Source: Camellia lanceoleosa (Eukaryota; Streptophyta; Magnoliopsida; Ericales; Theaceae). Taken from it: a DNA stretch of 64,000 bases. Both the position numbers and the translations under genes were made by a program. Of the stretch, positions 34,545 to 45,256 are shown in pieces. The notes beneath the pieces are model-generated. The model saw nothing but the letters and a program-made list of their open reading frames with translations. It was not told the origin of the DNA and did no database searches. The stretch is from positions 157,858,246 through 157,922,245 of the forward strand of contig CM045763.1 in the NCBI GenBank assembly GCA_025200525.1, written 5' to 3'. The first letter of the stretch is position 1. Every line of letters starts with the position of its first letter.

Positions 34545-35095
34545 TGTTTAGTAATTTAATTTTTTGAAACAATTCCTACTAGGAAAATCTGTAAGAAAAT
34601 TGTTAGTACCTTTAAGATGTTCTACCTCAAAAGCATATTCATAAATTTTATTATACCAGGCTAATCTTCTTCCTTGCTCAATAGGTTTTCATTGATCAAG
34701 AAATCTCTTATTGCCTTATTATCAGTGCGTACAATAAAAATTTCTGGGACTAAATAAATATGAAAACTTTTTATTGTCAATTGTATTGCAAGTAATTCTT
34801 TTTCAAAAAGAATTATATCCACAAATTAGTTCTTCTTTTTGTAATTTTATGGGTATTGAATTTTTTCCTGGTCTAATCCCATTTTTTGATAAAGGTATCT
34901 CTTTATCATGCCATAATTTACTTGGTATTGCTTTAAAAACACATCCCTAACATAATTCTGAGACATCTATTTCTAAAATTAATTTATTACCTATTTTAGG
35001 AAGATAAACGTTTGGTAAAGTTTTGACATTTTCTTCAATTTTTTTAATTAAAGCAACATCTTCGCTTGTCCGTTCAAAAATAATATTTTTTCCTT
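34545..35095 (-). pseudogene. RNase H and end of RT, copy 2
   Basis: Matches 27220-27790 of copy 1 (for example ACAAATTAGTTCTT and AGATAAACGTTTGGTAAAG blocks), with its own deletions. Homology to the RT core is missing: at about 35095 the match jumps from the 27790 to the 29227 equivalent of copy 1. Confidence 0.7.
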
Positions 35096-35146
35096 AGATT
35101 GTCTTCTTGGTCCTGAAAAAATAGGAATCTGAAAATTTGTTAAAGC
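35096..35146 (-). pseudogene. movement protein/protease linker fragment, copy 2
   Basis: Matches copy 1 near 29227-29277 (AAAATAGGAATCTGAA). It is joined directly to RNase H-side sequence, showing an internal deletion of about 1.4 kb that removed the protease and RT core. Confidence 0.7.
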
Positions 35147-35210
35147 TCTCCTACAACATTTGTTTCATTTAAAAGTAAAGGGGCCAAAGTAAAATTTTTT
35201 TAAAAAAAGT

Positions 35211-35650
35211 AGGGTGAATTACACTATTGTCTGACATGCACTAAAAAAGTGCACTGTTTTTGCATACATATACTTTTCGGGTCACATCAATCAACATCTA
35301 TTAATATCTCCTATCTATTTTTCTACGCATTTTTATTTATTTATAAAAAAGTCAAAAAGTACACTTATTTAGAACATCCCAAACATAAAGTCCCTATAGT
35401 TTGAGTCTGGTGTCACTTTGGTCCTTAACTTTTCAATTGTGATACATTTAATCCTGAATTTTAAATCTTGTTTCAAATAAAGACAATTGAAGATAGCATT
35501 GCTCAATTTTAAGGGCAAAGTCGTCAATTTGATAAAATATAAACCAATTTGACAAAAATAAATGTCAAAAAATATTTTCAAATTTTAAAATTATGTAAAA
35601 TTGATAAATCTTTTACACATTTATGTATCTTTTTAGGGATATTTACCAAT
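35211..35650 (+). repeat. left inverted arm of the MULE-like element
   Basis: From AGGGTGAATTACA, then a ~165-bp extra segment (35224-35388), then matching resumes at AACATAAAGTCCCTATAGTTTG. It includes TTGTTTCAAATAAAGACAATT and TTGACAAAAATAAATGTCAAA, both found inverted in the right arm. Confidence 0.7.
35224..35388. repeat. extra segment inside the left arm (probable small insertion)
   Basis: Absent from the right arm. Its end (GTCAAAAAGTACACTTATTT at 35351) equals a segment at 50041 in a MITE-like element, so the same small repeat family may be inserted here. It also contains the paired words GTGCACT/AGTGCAC. Confidence 0.45.
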
Positions 35651-35794
35651 AAATCCTATCTCACAAACTATTTTCCAATTCATCCCAAGTTTTTTCTATT
35701 GATCTGTTAAGTTCTATTAGTGGAGAGTTTCTTTCCATATTGTCATATTTTTTATTTTGGTAGTGTTTGGTGGATAGTTATACCCTTTTATTAA

Positions 35795-36795
35795 TGTGAT
35801 AGGTACGATATGATACTCCAATGTGACATGTATAAATGTGACACTCCAATGATGTGACAGTCCAAAAAAATAAAAAATTCTTTAATGTAATTTTCCTAAA
35901 TGTGATAACGTGGTGGATAAAATGTGACACTCCAAAACTTTTATTCAAAAAATAAAATAAAAACTCCTTAGTGTATTTTTCCTAAATGTGACAACATGAC
36001 AGGTATGATGTGACATTTAAAAAAAAATAAAAACTCCTCAGTGCACTTTTCTCAAATGTGACAACGTAACGGGTATGATGTGACACTCTAAAAAAAATAA
36101 AAAAACTCCTTAGTGTACTTTTCTCAAACGTGACAATGTGGTGGGTATGATGAAACACTCTAAAAAAAAATAAAAACTCCTTAGTGTACTTTTCTCAAAT
36201 GTGACAATATGGTGAGTATGATGTGACACTTCAAAAAAATGAAAACTTCTTAGTGCACTTTTCTCAATCGTAACAACGTGGAACGGGTATGATATGATAC
36301 TCTAAAAAAAATTAAAAGCTCCTTAGTGTACTTTTCTCAATCGTAACAACATGGAACGTGACAATGTGTGACGGATATGATATGATATTCTAAAAAAAAT
36401 TAAAAACTCCATAGTGTACTTTTCTCAAATGTGACAACGTAATGGGTAAGATGTAACACTCTAAAAAAAATAAAAACTCCTTAGTGTACTTTTCCTAAAT
36501 GTGACAACGTAGTGGGTATGATGTAATACTTCAAAAAAAATAAAAATTCTTTAGTGTACGTTTCTCATACATGATAACGTGGTATAATGTGATACTCTAA
36601 AAAAAATTAAAAACTCCTTAGTGTGCTTTTCCTAAACGTGACATATGACACTCCAATGTGGTAGGTATAATGTGACACTCTAAAAAAATTAAAAACTCTT
36701 TAGTGTACTTTTTCCAAATATGACACTCTAACATGGCGGGTATGATATGACACTAAAAACTCTTTAGTGTACTTTTTCCAAATGTAACACTCCAA
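35795..36795. repeat. minisatellite, ~60-75-bp units
   Basis: About fourteen degenerate units with the common wording ATGTGACAACGTGGTGGGTATGA, TGTGACACTC, an A-run, then AAAAACTCCTTAGTGTACTT and TTCTCAAA. Length varies through the A-run and small deletions. It lies inside the MULE-like element and is interrupted at 36796 by the solo LTR. Confidence 0.85.
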
Positions 36796-37533
36796 TGTCA
36801 CGTCTCAAAATTTGGACAATTAAATATTAAATTAGGACTAAACCCCAATCAATATTCCATCATCCAAATCCTAAGGATGAAACAAAATTTAAATGTTCTC
36901 GCCTCCATAAGGTTTAAGTAAATTTCAATGCTCAAAAAAAATACAAGGGATAAAAAAAATTAACAACTGTCAACCAAACTATCCATCATAAATTCATAAC
37001 TATCCAATACCTCCAAAATTAAAGTAGCAACAACTTGTCAAAACAATCTTAAATAATGTAAAGTTAGAAAATAACCCACAATGCCAAATTATCAAAATAC
37101 TAAGGTCAAAAAAAAATAATAAATACATAAACTAATATCAACCCTAAACTCAAGAAAACAAAAGAAGTCCAAGAGACATATCCAACAACTATAGTTATTT
37201 TTTCATCACCACTGTAGCCCCAACTAATCCTACAAAGGAAGCTCGGCTGCACTCAAATAGAATGCACCAGGGATGTCAAGAGACAAAACAGGTCAGTATA
37301 TAAGTATACTGGTATGAGTACAAATATTTGACACCCACGTGTCCACCAGACAAAAATATATATATATATATATATTTAGTTCTTGTTACGGGACAAGACA
37401 AGTAGTTCCACCCGCACCGAGATGAAGGGATAGTTTCCCGAGATACAGTGACATTTAGTTTTTTACCCGTACACAACTAAAAATAAATTGAGTATAAAAT
37501 AAACAAAATAAACATAAAAAAATATGGTGGGTC

Positions 37534-39760
37534 TGTAACGCCCCGAAATAATCCAACATAAATCAATTACATTAACAAACATCCACTAAATAATGATAAT
37601 AATCCTCCCATCTTTACATGATTAATAAATGAGTTATACAAAAGTTTCACATGTGAATTACACATTTAATGGTAAAAAAAAAAAAAAAAACACATGACTC
37701 TATAGCATGTGAAGCATCTAGCCTCAAAATAAATAAAATACCCTTATGGGCTTACATCTTCCAAGACATTGAGCCCGATTACACAAAAATAGTTTCTCGA
37801 ACCCACACACTTAAAGCCCTTGGCTAACAAGTAATTTCACAACAAAATAGAGTCATCTGCTCTTCACAAAAATATGTCCACGTCCTTAACTCGACGGGAT
37901 CTCCACATCTTTTCCTGCACCAAAATCCCATAGGGGTGAGTACAAAGTCCAGTAGAGAATCCTTACAAAGTATATACAATTATGCAAACCCCCAATATTA
38001 AATGTAAATGCAAATGCCATGCAATGCAATGCCGTTATAAGGAAAACTTCGTTTCATGCTCTTCTCGAAAATCACCATGTTTCAAAAACTGTTTGCAATC
38101 TCAACAATTTCGAAACTTCTAATTTTAATCAAAAGGGGCGGTAAATATGACTCAGGTAATCCCTACGTTAGTGTTTGCAAGTAGGCTCAACAAGCACTAC
38201 CAAATACCCCACTTTACCGATTGCTAACCGGAAGGGAAGTGGTACCTCCTCCGCGCGTTTTTTCTGTCTTTCACCTCGGACACTCTGGCCAACTTATCAA
38301 TTTCATCTACACCTCATATCTGGACTTACCAACATATGTACCCCATAAATACTACCATGGTTTCATTTCACAATAATTCATTCTCAATGAAGTTCCAATT
38401 CCAATCAATGATCATGACATGCATGGTTTTTAAAAGAATCAATGCAATAATTATCTATACAACATCATGTTTTCTACCTTTAACAAGTATTCAATGATGA
38501 TCAAATTTTCCCTTTTTCTCCTTTCAATGCCAATCCACAATTAGCCCCAAAGTATGCTATCATTTATCCATAAACAAAACAACATGCCCACAATTCATGC
38601 ATTTCCATCATTTCAAACTATAACAAATTTTGGAAAACAACCTCCATAAATTTTCATGTGTAGAGAAACCTCCATCAACATATGTGCATTTGTAATACAA
38701 CAAGAAAAACCCTTCACTTATTTACTTATCATGACACTCCACTATGAATATATACATATACATATATAATATCACCCATGAAACCCTCATCTTCTTTTAT
38801 TCAAGAAAACCCCACAAAATTTTCTAGATTTTCCTCTTTTCAAACAACACACACACACACACACACTAAACACTTCAAAGGGACCCCAAAGAACACATCC
38901 TTTTCTTCCGTACAATGATGTCAACCCTCAATATGCTATCTTAAGAGGATTTAAGATTTTTGAAACTCACTTTTGAAAAATCTCTACATTTTGAGTCATA
39001 AAATCAAAACCAACATAGTAGTTTCAAGAAAACCTCTAAATCAACTTCTATGATGCAAAACATGTATATATAACTCAAGAAGTCCCTACCTCAAAGTTTG
39101 ATGAAGAAAAGAAGATGAAACCCTAGAAATCAAGAATGCCCAAACTCAATCTCCATCGTACAGCATGTAGCTCTTGAGGAGCTCTTCCACTTTGATGAAA
39201 GGATTTGGGTTGGGATGCACTAGATCTTGAAAAAATCAAGAACCCTAAGTGTTTTGGTGGATGAAATGTAGAGAGAAGGGAGAGGAGATGATTTTTAAAG
39301 AGAGAGAGATGAGCCAAAAGTGATACAAACACAACCCTAGGGAGAAAATAAAACAGAGATTCGGATTGCCCAACGTGCGATACGTGCCCCCGCACGTGCG
39401 GAGCCTCCTTCGCGCACGTGCGGCGTTCATCCTAACACTTGCGGCTATCCCATCCCGTACTTAGCTCCGCACCTGCATATATTGTAGTGCGCTGCCCAAA
39501 CCTCCCCTGAATTCCATACGTGTGGCCTCTCCCGCATGTGCGGCTCAGCCATCTTGCCTAGAAAAATTCCCAGCTCCAAATTCAAGCCCTCCAGATTCAA
39601 CTTCGCACCTTTCGGAACAAACAAAACAAAACCTTGAAAAAACTCACGAATGCAATAAGCCCCAACAATTAACAAGGTTCCAAGCTAACCTGACACCCCG
39701 ACAAGATAACACAAGGTTAAACTAGGGAACATGAAACTAGTGCCACACTCGGTCATCACA
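37534..39760 (-). repeat. 3' LTR of the chromovirus
   Basis: TGTAACGCCCCG...CGGTCATCACA, 2227 bp. TATA box near 39063-39073 on the minus strand. G-box-like CGCACGTGCGG repeats lie in U3 at 39380-39425. An ACACAC run lies at 38847-38866. Confidence 0.93.
39063..39073 (-). promoter_or_regulatory. TATA box in chromovirus 3' LTR
   Basis: GTTATATATAC on the minus strand, about 690 bp inside the LTR; the equivalent lies at 46777-46787 in the other LTR. Confidence 0.5.
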
Positions 39761-39773
39761 ATCTCCCCACCAT
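39761..39773 (-). other. polypurine tract of the chromovirus
   Basis: The minus strand reads ATGGTGGGGAGAT directly before the LTR start TGTGATGACC. Confidence 0.8.
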
Positions 39774-40084
39774 AGGAAATTTCATCCCCGAAATTTAAAC
39801 CAACTAATTGAACAAAGAATCCTAGCAATTAAAACTATACTATCAAAATTTCAAATCACAATATCGATATTTAACTAACATTTATCATGCTCATCATCAT
39901 CATTTCACCCAAACGACAATTGCTTATACTGGGCATTCAAAATAAAGCTTTTCTAACAAAATATCATTCCTTCACAGTCTCATGCTTAGATTAACAATTC
40001 ATATAACATGTGATCAACAATTTAATACCTTTTCCCTTCAACACTAGGGAACATTACAAATCAAAACAACTAAGTATTTTTAAA

Positions 40085-40260
40085 TAAATCTGGATACTTG
40101 GAGCGGACTTCCGCTTCCCGTTCTCAAGTTGTCTTCTCAATCCCATGGTGCATCCACAACACCTTTACTAGCGGTATAGTTTTGCTCCTCAACACTTATT
40201 CTCGAGTATCTAGTATTTGGATCGGTCGCTGTTTATAAGAGGCATCCTCATCTATCTCCA
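40085..40260 (-). pseudogene. chromodomain-like C-terminus of chromovirus pol
   Basis: The minus strand encodes LRSKTIPLVKVLWMHHG, then a stop and EREAEVRSKYP, typical of the C-terminal chromodomain that guides chromovirus integration to chromatin. Frame breaks separate it from the integrase core at 40558. Confidence 0.65.
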
Positions 40261-40557
40261 AATCAACCCAATCTAGCACATAAGAAGGGTCAAGTTCGTA
40301 CTTCCTAAGCATGGACACATGAAACACATTATGAACCCCCGAAAGTTGTGGCGGTAAAACTAAGCGTTATGCCACTTCCCCAATTCTCTCCAATATCTCA
40401 AAAGGTCCAATGAACCTCAGAGACAACTTTCCACTCTTACTGAACCTCATCAAACCCCGCCTAGGTGAGATCTTAAGGAAAACATGATCACCTACTTCAA
40501 AAAATAAAGCTTGTCTCCTCTTATCAGCATAACTTTTCTATCGGCTTTGAGTCGTAG

Positions 40558-41250
40558 CTAACCTTTTCCGAATAAGAACAACTTTCTCGGTTGTCTCCCT
40601 AACAATTTCCGAACCCAACAAACTAGTGACCTATAAGGTCGGCCATACAAGGCCTCAAACGGTGCCATCTCAATACTAGCTTGGTAACTATTGTTGTAGG
40701 CAAACTCAATTAATGATAAATGCCTCTCCCAAGACCCCTTGAAATCAAGGACACAAGCTCTAAGCATGTCCTCCAAAATCTGAATGGTATGCTCCGACTG
40801 CCCATCGGTTTGAGGGTGATAAGTGGTGCTAAAAGTCAACTTAGTTTCCAATGCCTCTTGAAGGCCTTGCCACGATCGGGCAGTGAAATGAGGATCCCTA
40901 TTGGATACGATGGTTACAGGATCTCCGTGAAGTCGAACTATCTCTCTAATGTATGACTCTGCCAAGTGCTCAATTGAGTCACCGGTACGCATCAGAATGA
41001 AGTACGTGGACTTAGTCAACCTATCAACAATCACCCCAATGGTGTCATTGCCCCGCTGTGTTCTAGGAAGCCTAACTACGAAATCCATGGTAATGTGCTC
41101 CCATTTCCACTCGGCTATCGGTAAGGGTTGTAACAAACCCGCTGGTCTTTGGTGTTCGGCCTTCACTTGTTGACAAGGCATTTCGACACAAAGGATGCGA
41201 CATCCCACTTCATACCCCTTCGACACAAAGGATGCGACATCCCACTTCAT
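40558..41250 (-). pseudogene. integrase of the chromovirus
   Basis: The frame holds WEHITMDFVVRLPRTQRGND (first Asp), VSNRDPHFTARSW (second Asp, normally SDRD) and TYHPQTDGQSEHTIQ followed by Glu of the D,D-35-E triad, then YNNSYQASIEMAPFEALYGR. The N-terminal zinc domain (H2C2) is disrupted by a 37-bp tandem duplication at 41182-41255. It joined element DNA to the chromosome. It ends early in this frame; GPY and chromodomain parts follow in other frames. Confidence 0.88.
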
Positions 41251-41255
41251 ACCCC
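41182..41255. repeat. 37-bp tandem duplication within the integrase N-terminus
   Basis: Units at 41182-41218 and 41219-41255 are identical, starting TTCGACACAAAGGATGCGAC. Since 37 is not a multiple of three, it shifts the reading frame in the zinc-binding domain. Confidence 0.92.
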
Positions 41256-41519
41256 TTCACCAAAACTGGTGGCTAAGATCACGATACATTTTGGTGCCTC
41301 CCGGATGTGCTGCAAGGCGTGAGTGATGGAACTCTCAAAGCACTTCCTCTCTACAAGATTCAGGCACAAACAAACGGCCTAGGTAACGTACACTCTAATC
41401 CGAGTGAATGTTCAAACCCTTTTTTTCCTTCCCATTGGAGATTCTATCACGAATTAACTCTACTTCACGGTCTCCTTGTTGTGCCTCTACAACTTTGCTA
41501 ATTAAGACAGGTTGAGCAC

Positions 41520-41951
41520 TCAAAGTAAACAATGTTGCACCCTCTTCAGACTCACCAAAGTGCAATTCAAACTTGCCGATTTCACCCAACATAACCCACT
41601 CCCGAATGGCCACACCCGAATGGCCACACTTGCCAAACTCCTCACGAATTTTCGACTTAAGGCGTCGGCCACTACATTGGCCTTCCCCGGATCATAGTGT
41701 AACTCGAAGTCATAATCTTCTAAAAACTCCATCCACCTCTGCTGGTGTAAATTCAAGTCTTTTGGGGAAAACAAATACTTTAGGCTCATATAATCGGAGA
41801 AAACCTCAAACTTCTCACCACATAAATAATGCCTCCATATTTTCAAGGCAAACACTACTGCTGCTAATTCTAGGTCGTGGGTAGGGTAATTCTTCTCACG
41901 AGTTTTCGATTGCCGTGAACTGTAAGCTACAACCTTTCCCCTTTGCATCAA
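41520..41951 (-). pseudogene. RNase H of the chromovirus
   Basis: Contains [39 protein letters not shown] (Glu motif), [14 protein letters not shown] (Asp motif) and the terminal [11 protein letters not shown]. It removes RNA from the RNA-DNA hybrid. The first Asp block lies upstream in another frame. Confidence 0.85.
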
Positions 41952-42217
41952 AACACAACCAAGCCCATCTCAAGACGCATCATAAAAGACGGTACAGCCC
42001 AAACCTCTTTCCAAAATGATCAACACCGGTGAGTAGTCAATCTAGTTTTAAGCTCTTGGAAAGACTTTTCACAAGTCTCACTCCACACAAACTTAACCCC
42101 CTTTCTAGTCAATCTAATCAAAGGTGCGGCTAACCTAAAAAAGTCCCTCACAAAGCGCTGGTAGTACCCCGCCAATCCTAAGAAACTCCGGATCTCGAAA
42201 ACATTTTTAGGTTGTTC

Positions 42218-43120
42218 CTAATCTTGTACGGAGTCTATCTTTGAAGAATCTACAGTTACTCCCTCTCTTGACACTACATGGCCCAAAAACTTCACCTTGG
42301 TGAGCCAAAACTCATATTTCTCAAATTTGGCATACAATTGGTGCTTCCTAAGCAAATCAAGCACTACTCTCAAGCGAGCCTCGTGTTCCTCCTCGGAAGT
42401 CGAATAAATTAGGATATCATCCACAAAGACGACCACAAAATGATCTAAGTATTCCTTAAAAATTCGGTTCATCAAATCTATAAAGGAAGCCGGTGCATTG
42501 GTCAACCCAAAAGGCATTACAAGGAACTCATAGTGGCCATAACGCATACGAAAGGTCGTTTTCTGGATGTCCTCGTTCCAGACCCGCAACTGATGGTACC
42601 CCGATCTCAAATCTATCTTCGAAAAGCAACAAGACCGTCTAAGTTGGTCAAACAAGTCATCTATCCTGGGTAAAGGGTATTTGTTCTTAACGGTAACTCA
42701 ATTCAACTTGCGGTAATCGATACACAACTGCAACGACCCATCCTTTTTCTTTGCAAAGAGAGCTGGCGCTCCCCAAGGCGATGTACTAGGGCGAATGAAA
42801 CCCTTGTCTAAAAGTTCTTGGAGTTGAATCTTCAACTCGTGCAACTCTGCAGGTACAAATTTGTATGGTGCCATGGAAATTGGTGTCGTTCCAGGCATTA
42901 AGTCAATAGTGAACTCGATCTCCCAGTGGGGTGGTAAACTAGTAAGGTCCTTAGGAAACACGTTTGGGTATTTGCAAACTACTCTTGGCAAATCAACACG
43001 AGTCCCGTCACTCTCATTATCCAAGAGAGTAGCAAGAAGGCCACTAAGCTCGTTTCTACTACGAGGGTCAAAAACTGGCGACAAGACCCTATCACCCGGT
43101 CTCCCAGAAAGTAAAAACAA
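42218..43120 (-). pseudogene. reverse transcriptase of the chromovirus
   Basis: Two segments separated by a TAA after LCIDYRKLN (near 42698). The upstream part has [18 protein letters not shown]. The downstream part has the catalytic [15 protein letters not shown] (Asp), [12 protein letters not shown] and [12 protein letters not shown] (Asp-Asp), then KFLGHVVS. The active-site residues are intact although the frame is broken. The connection segment with GYYQRFVRDF continues to about 42000 with further stops. Confidence 0.9.
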
Positions 43121-43149
43121 TCACCACCCGATGTGCACACTGTGACCCT

Positions 43150-43479
43150 CTAACGAAAATAATCAATCACTGCTCGACAAGAAGACAACCAATCCATGCC
43201 TAGAATAACATCAGAACTCGGCATGTCTAGTAACACAAAAGCAAACGGAAGTCGATGCCCTGCAATCTCTATCTCACAACCGCGACACCCTTGATCTAAG
43301 TCAACTGTACCCCCAACTAGTGACCCAACTCTGAGTGGAGACGCTAAACATGCCACCTCTAACCCCAACTCAGATGCGAAAACAGCAGATATGAATGAAT
43401 GAGATGCACTCGTGTCTATCAACACATTAGCCAAAGAATTACACACAACAAAAATACCTCTCACAACTGAGGATCCCAC
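43150..43479 (-). pseudogene. aspartic protease of the chromovirus
   Basis: The frame has NVLIDTSASHSFIS, the retropepsin active site, with Ser replacing Gly of DTG, and DVILGMDWLS near the end. It would process the polyprotein. It lies in a different frame from gag. Confidence 0.85.
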
Positions 43480-44825
43480 AGTTGCTCTGGCATGGTAACA
43501 ACATACACGCGTCCCTGTGGCCTCTGATCAACCTCCTTATCTCTCAGAGCATAGGTCTGCTGTATTGACTGAGCCGAAGTGGCTCCTTGATGAACTCGCG
43601 AAATCTGAACTGAGTGAGCTTGCTGGTGGCTCTGAGTCTGCCTCGACCCCGATGCGCTAGATACACCTTCCAACTACGGGCAAGCTCTCTTCATATGCCC
43701 TGATTGACCGCACTAATAGCAAGTAGGCCCCTGTTCCCTACTTTGAGACTGACTCTGAAATCGGTTAAGTAGTGGTGGTGATGGTGGCAATGTCTGTTGT
43801 CCTCCTCCTTTCTGTGGACATGCAAAGGTTTTGTGACCCAGTTGTCCACATTTGAAACAAGAAAACCCACTCGGTGCACTCTTTCTCGGGCTCGCACTAG
43901 GCAAGGGAAAGGTAGATCTAGATTTTTGCGGTTGAGACTGCGATGAAAAGGTGTTTCTACTCTTCTTGTTGGGACTATAGTCCCCTTGTAACCCTTGACC
44001 CCTAGACCTTGAACTCCAAAGTCTCTCCTCCTCGACCCCCACGGTAATCTCCACATACGCGGCCGTCTCCACAAGGCGGTCATAATTTCGAATCATGTTC
44101 CCGGCAACCTTGAACAAGATCTTAGTTCTCAACTTCTTCTTAAACTCAATGCAACGGCGCTCTTCCGTTGCTACCAACTCCGGTGGAAATCGGGACAAGC
44201 TAGAGAAGGCTGCTTCAAACTCAGCCATGGACATGTTGAGTTGCTTAAGGTCTTGAAATTCCTGCCACAACCTTTCCCTAGCAGTGGGAGGTAGGTACTT
44301 ATCTTGGAAGGCCACCACAAATGCCTCCCATGTCGGTTCTATTTGGTCTTTGGCATACTTCCACCATTGGCCTGCATCCCCTTTGAGGTAGTAACTCGCA
44401 AGAGTCACTCTAAGCTCACTGTCTTCGGTGTGAAGCATCTCAAAAGTCTTCACTGTCTGCTCGAGCCATTCATCTGCTTTCGTAGGCTCGGGGCCACCAT
44501 GGAACTCATCCAGCTTGGCCCATAAAAACTCCCTCGTGAGGAAACTCGCCCTTGTCTCTACGGCGTTGTCCCTAGCTTGGTTCTCTACCCTTAATATATT
44601 CATAGACTCCCTCAAGGCCCTCGCCATTTCTCGGGCTAGAGCCCCCATTGCGGCTTGACCTGCTTGCCCTGGTATCTCAGCTTGCCCTACTTGCTCGGCC
44701 ATATTAGCTTGGCCTAAACCCTCCTCTTGCACCGGAACCTCATGGACCAGTACCCCATGCACACATCGGCAACCTCCACTACGCCTTCCACCTCTACCAC
44801 CGCGAGTTTGACCCCTTCCTGACAT
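43461..44825 (-). pseudogene. gag of the chromovirus
   Basis: Opens with ATG at 44825 and an Arg/Gly-rich N-terminus. The capsid part has GPEPTKADEWLEQTVKTFE, YLKGDAGQWWKY and FKKKLRTKILFKVAG. A zinc knuckle CFKCGQLGHKTFAC lies near 43855-43810. The frame stops at 43713; a second knuckle (CGQSGHMKRAC) follows across stops at 43705-43675, and linker continues to 43461. Two knuckles are common in this clade. Confidence 0.9.
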
Positions 44826-45241
44826 CCTAATTGAGAATCAAGATAATCAATTTAGCATATAATTCCCAATGTGCTCACAACTTGCCTCACACGTTAAACT
44901 ACAATAATTATATATATCCTACCACACAAACAATTCAATTCACTCTACATAAGCATTTAGTCACGTAAGCACATACGGACTATCCATTTGTGATGAGATT
45001 CGTCCCATGAAAAACTAAGAATTTTTAGTAGAACGAATATTGATCAAGTACGCTTCTAATAAGACCTCAAGGAATCTAATAGGCGCAAATAGCATCTCAA
45101 AAGTCTAATCCCATTCCCATATAGTCACATAAGCATGTTATCACATAATCACGAAAAGAAAAACAATTCCTAATCATGCTAAATGAACCCATTGTGGCAA
45201 AACAATCACTTCCCGTGAGCCCCAAGTATTCAAACCCAATA
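44826..45241 (-). other. untranslated leader of the chromovirus
   Basis: Non-coding sequence between primer site and gag start. Nothing else is recognised. Confidence 0.7.
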
Positions 45242-45253
45242 GCTCTGATACCA
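45242..45253 (-). other. primer binding site of the chromovirus (tRNA-Met)
   Basis: The minus strand reads TGGTATCAGAGC three bases from the LTR end at 45257: the initiator tRNA-Met complement common in chromoviruses. Confidence 0.9.
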
Positions 45254-45256
45254 AGT

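Larger units (their letters stand above)
25998..35146 (-). mobile_element. endogenous caulimovirid (cavemo-/solendovirus-like), tandem partial copies
   Basis: Plant pararetrovirus sequence in minus orientation. Copy 1 (32528 to 25998) runs primer site, leader, coat protein, movement protein, protease, reverse transcriptase, RNase H and transactivator-like region. Copy 2 (35146 to about 32529) holds the end of an upstream genome: RNase H, transactivator-like region and promoter. Equivalent points at 26014 and 33391 are 7377 bp apart, near the 7-8 kb expected for these circular genomes, so the arrangement resembles a tandem or over-length integration. Coat protein upstream of movement protein, followed by pol and a separate transactivator, is the order known for cavemoviruses and solendoviruses. 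No integrase is present, as expected for the family. Many stops, frameshifts and a deletion show it is an old, inactive copy. Confidence 0.85.
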
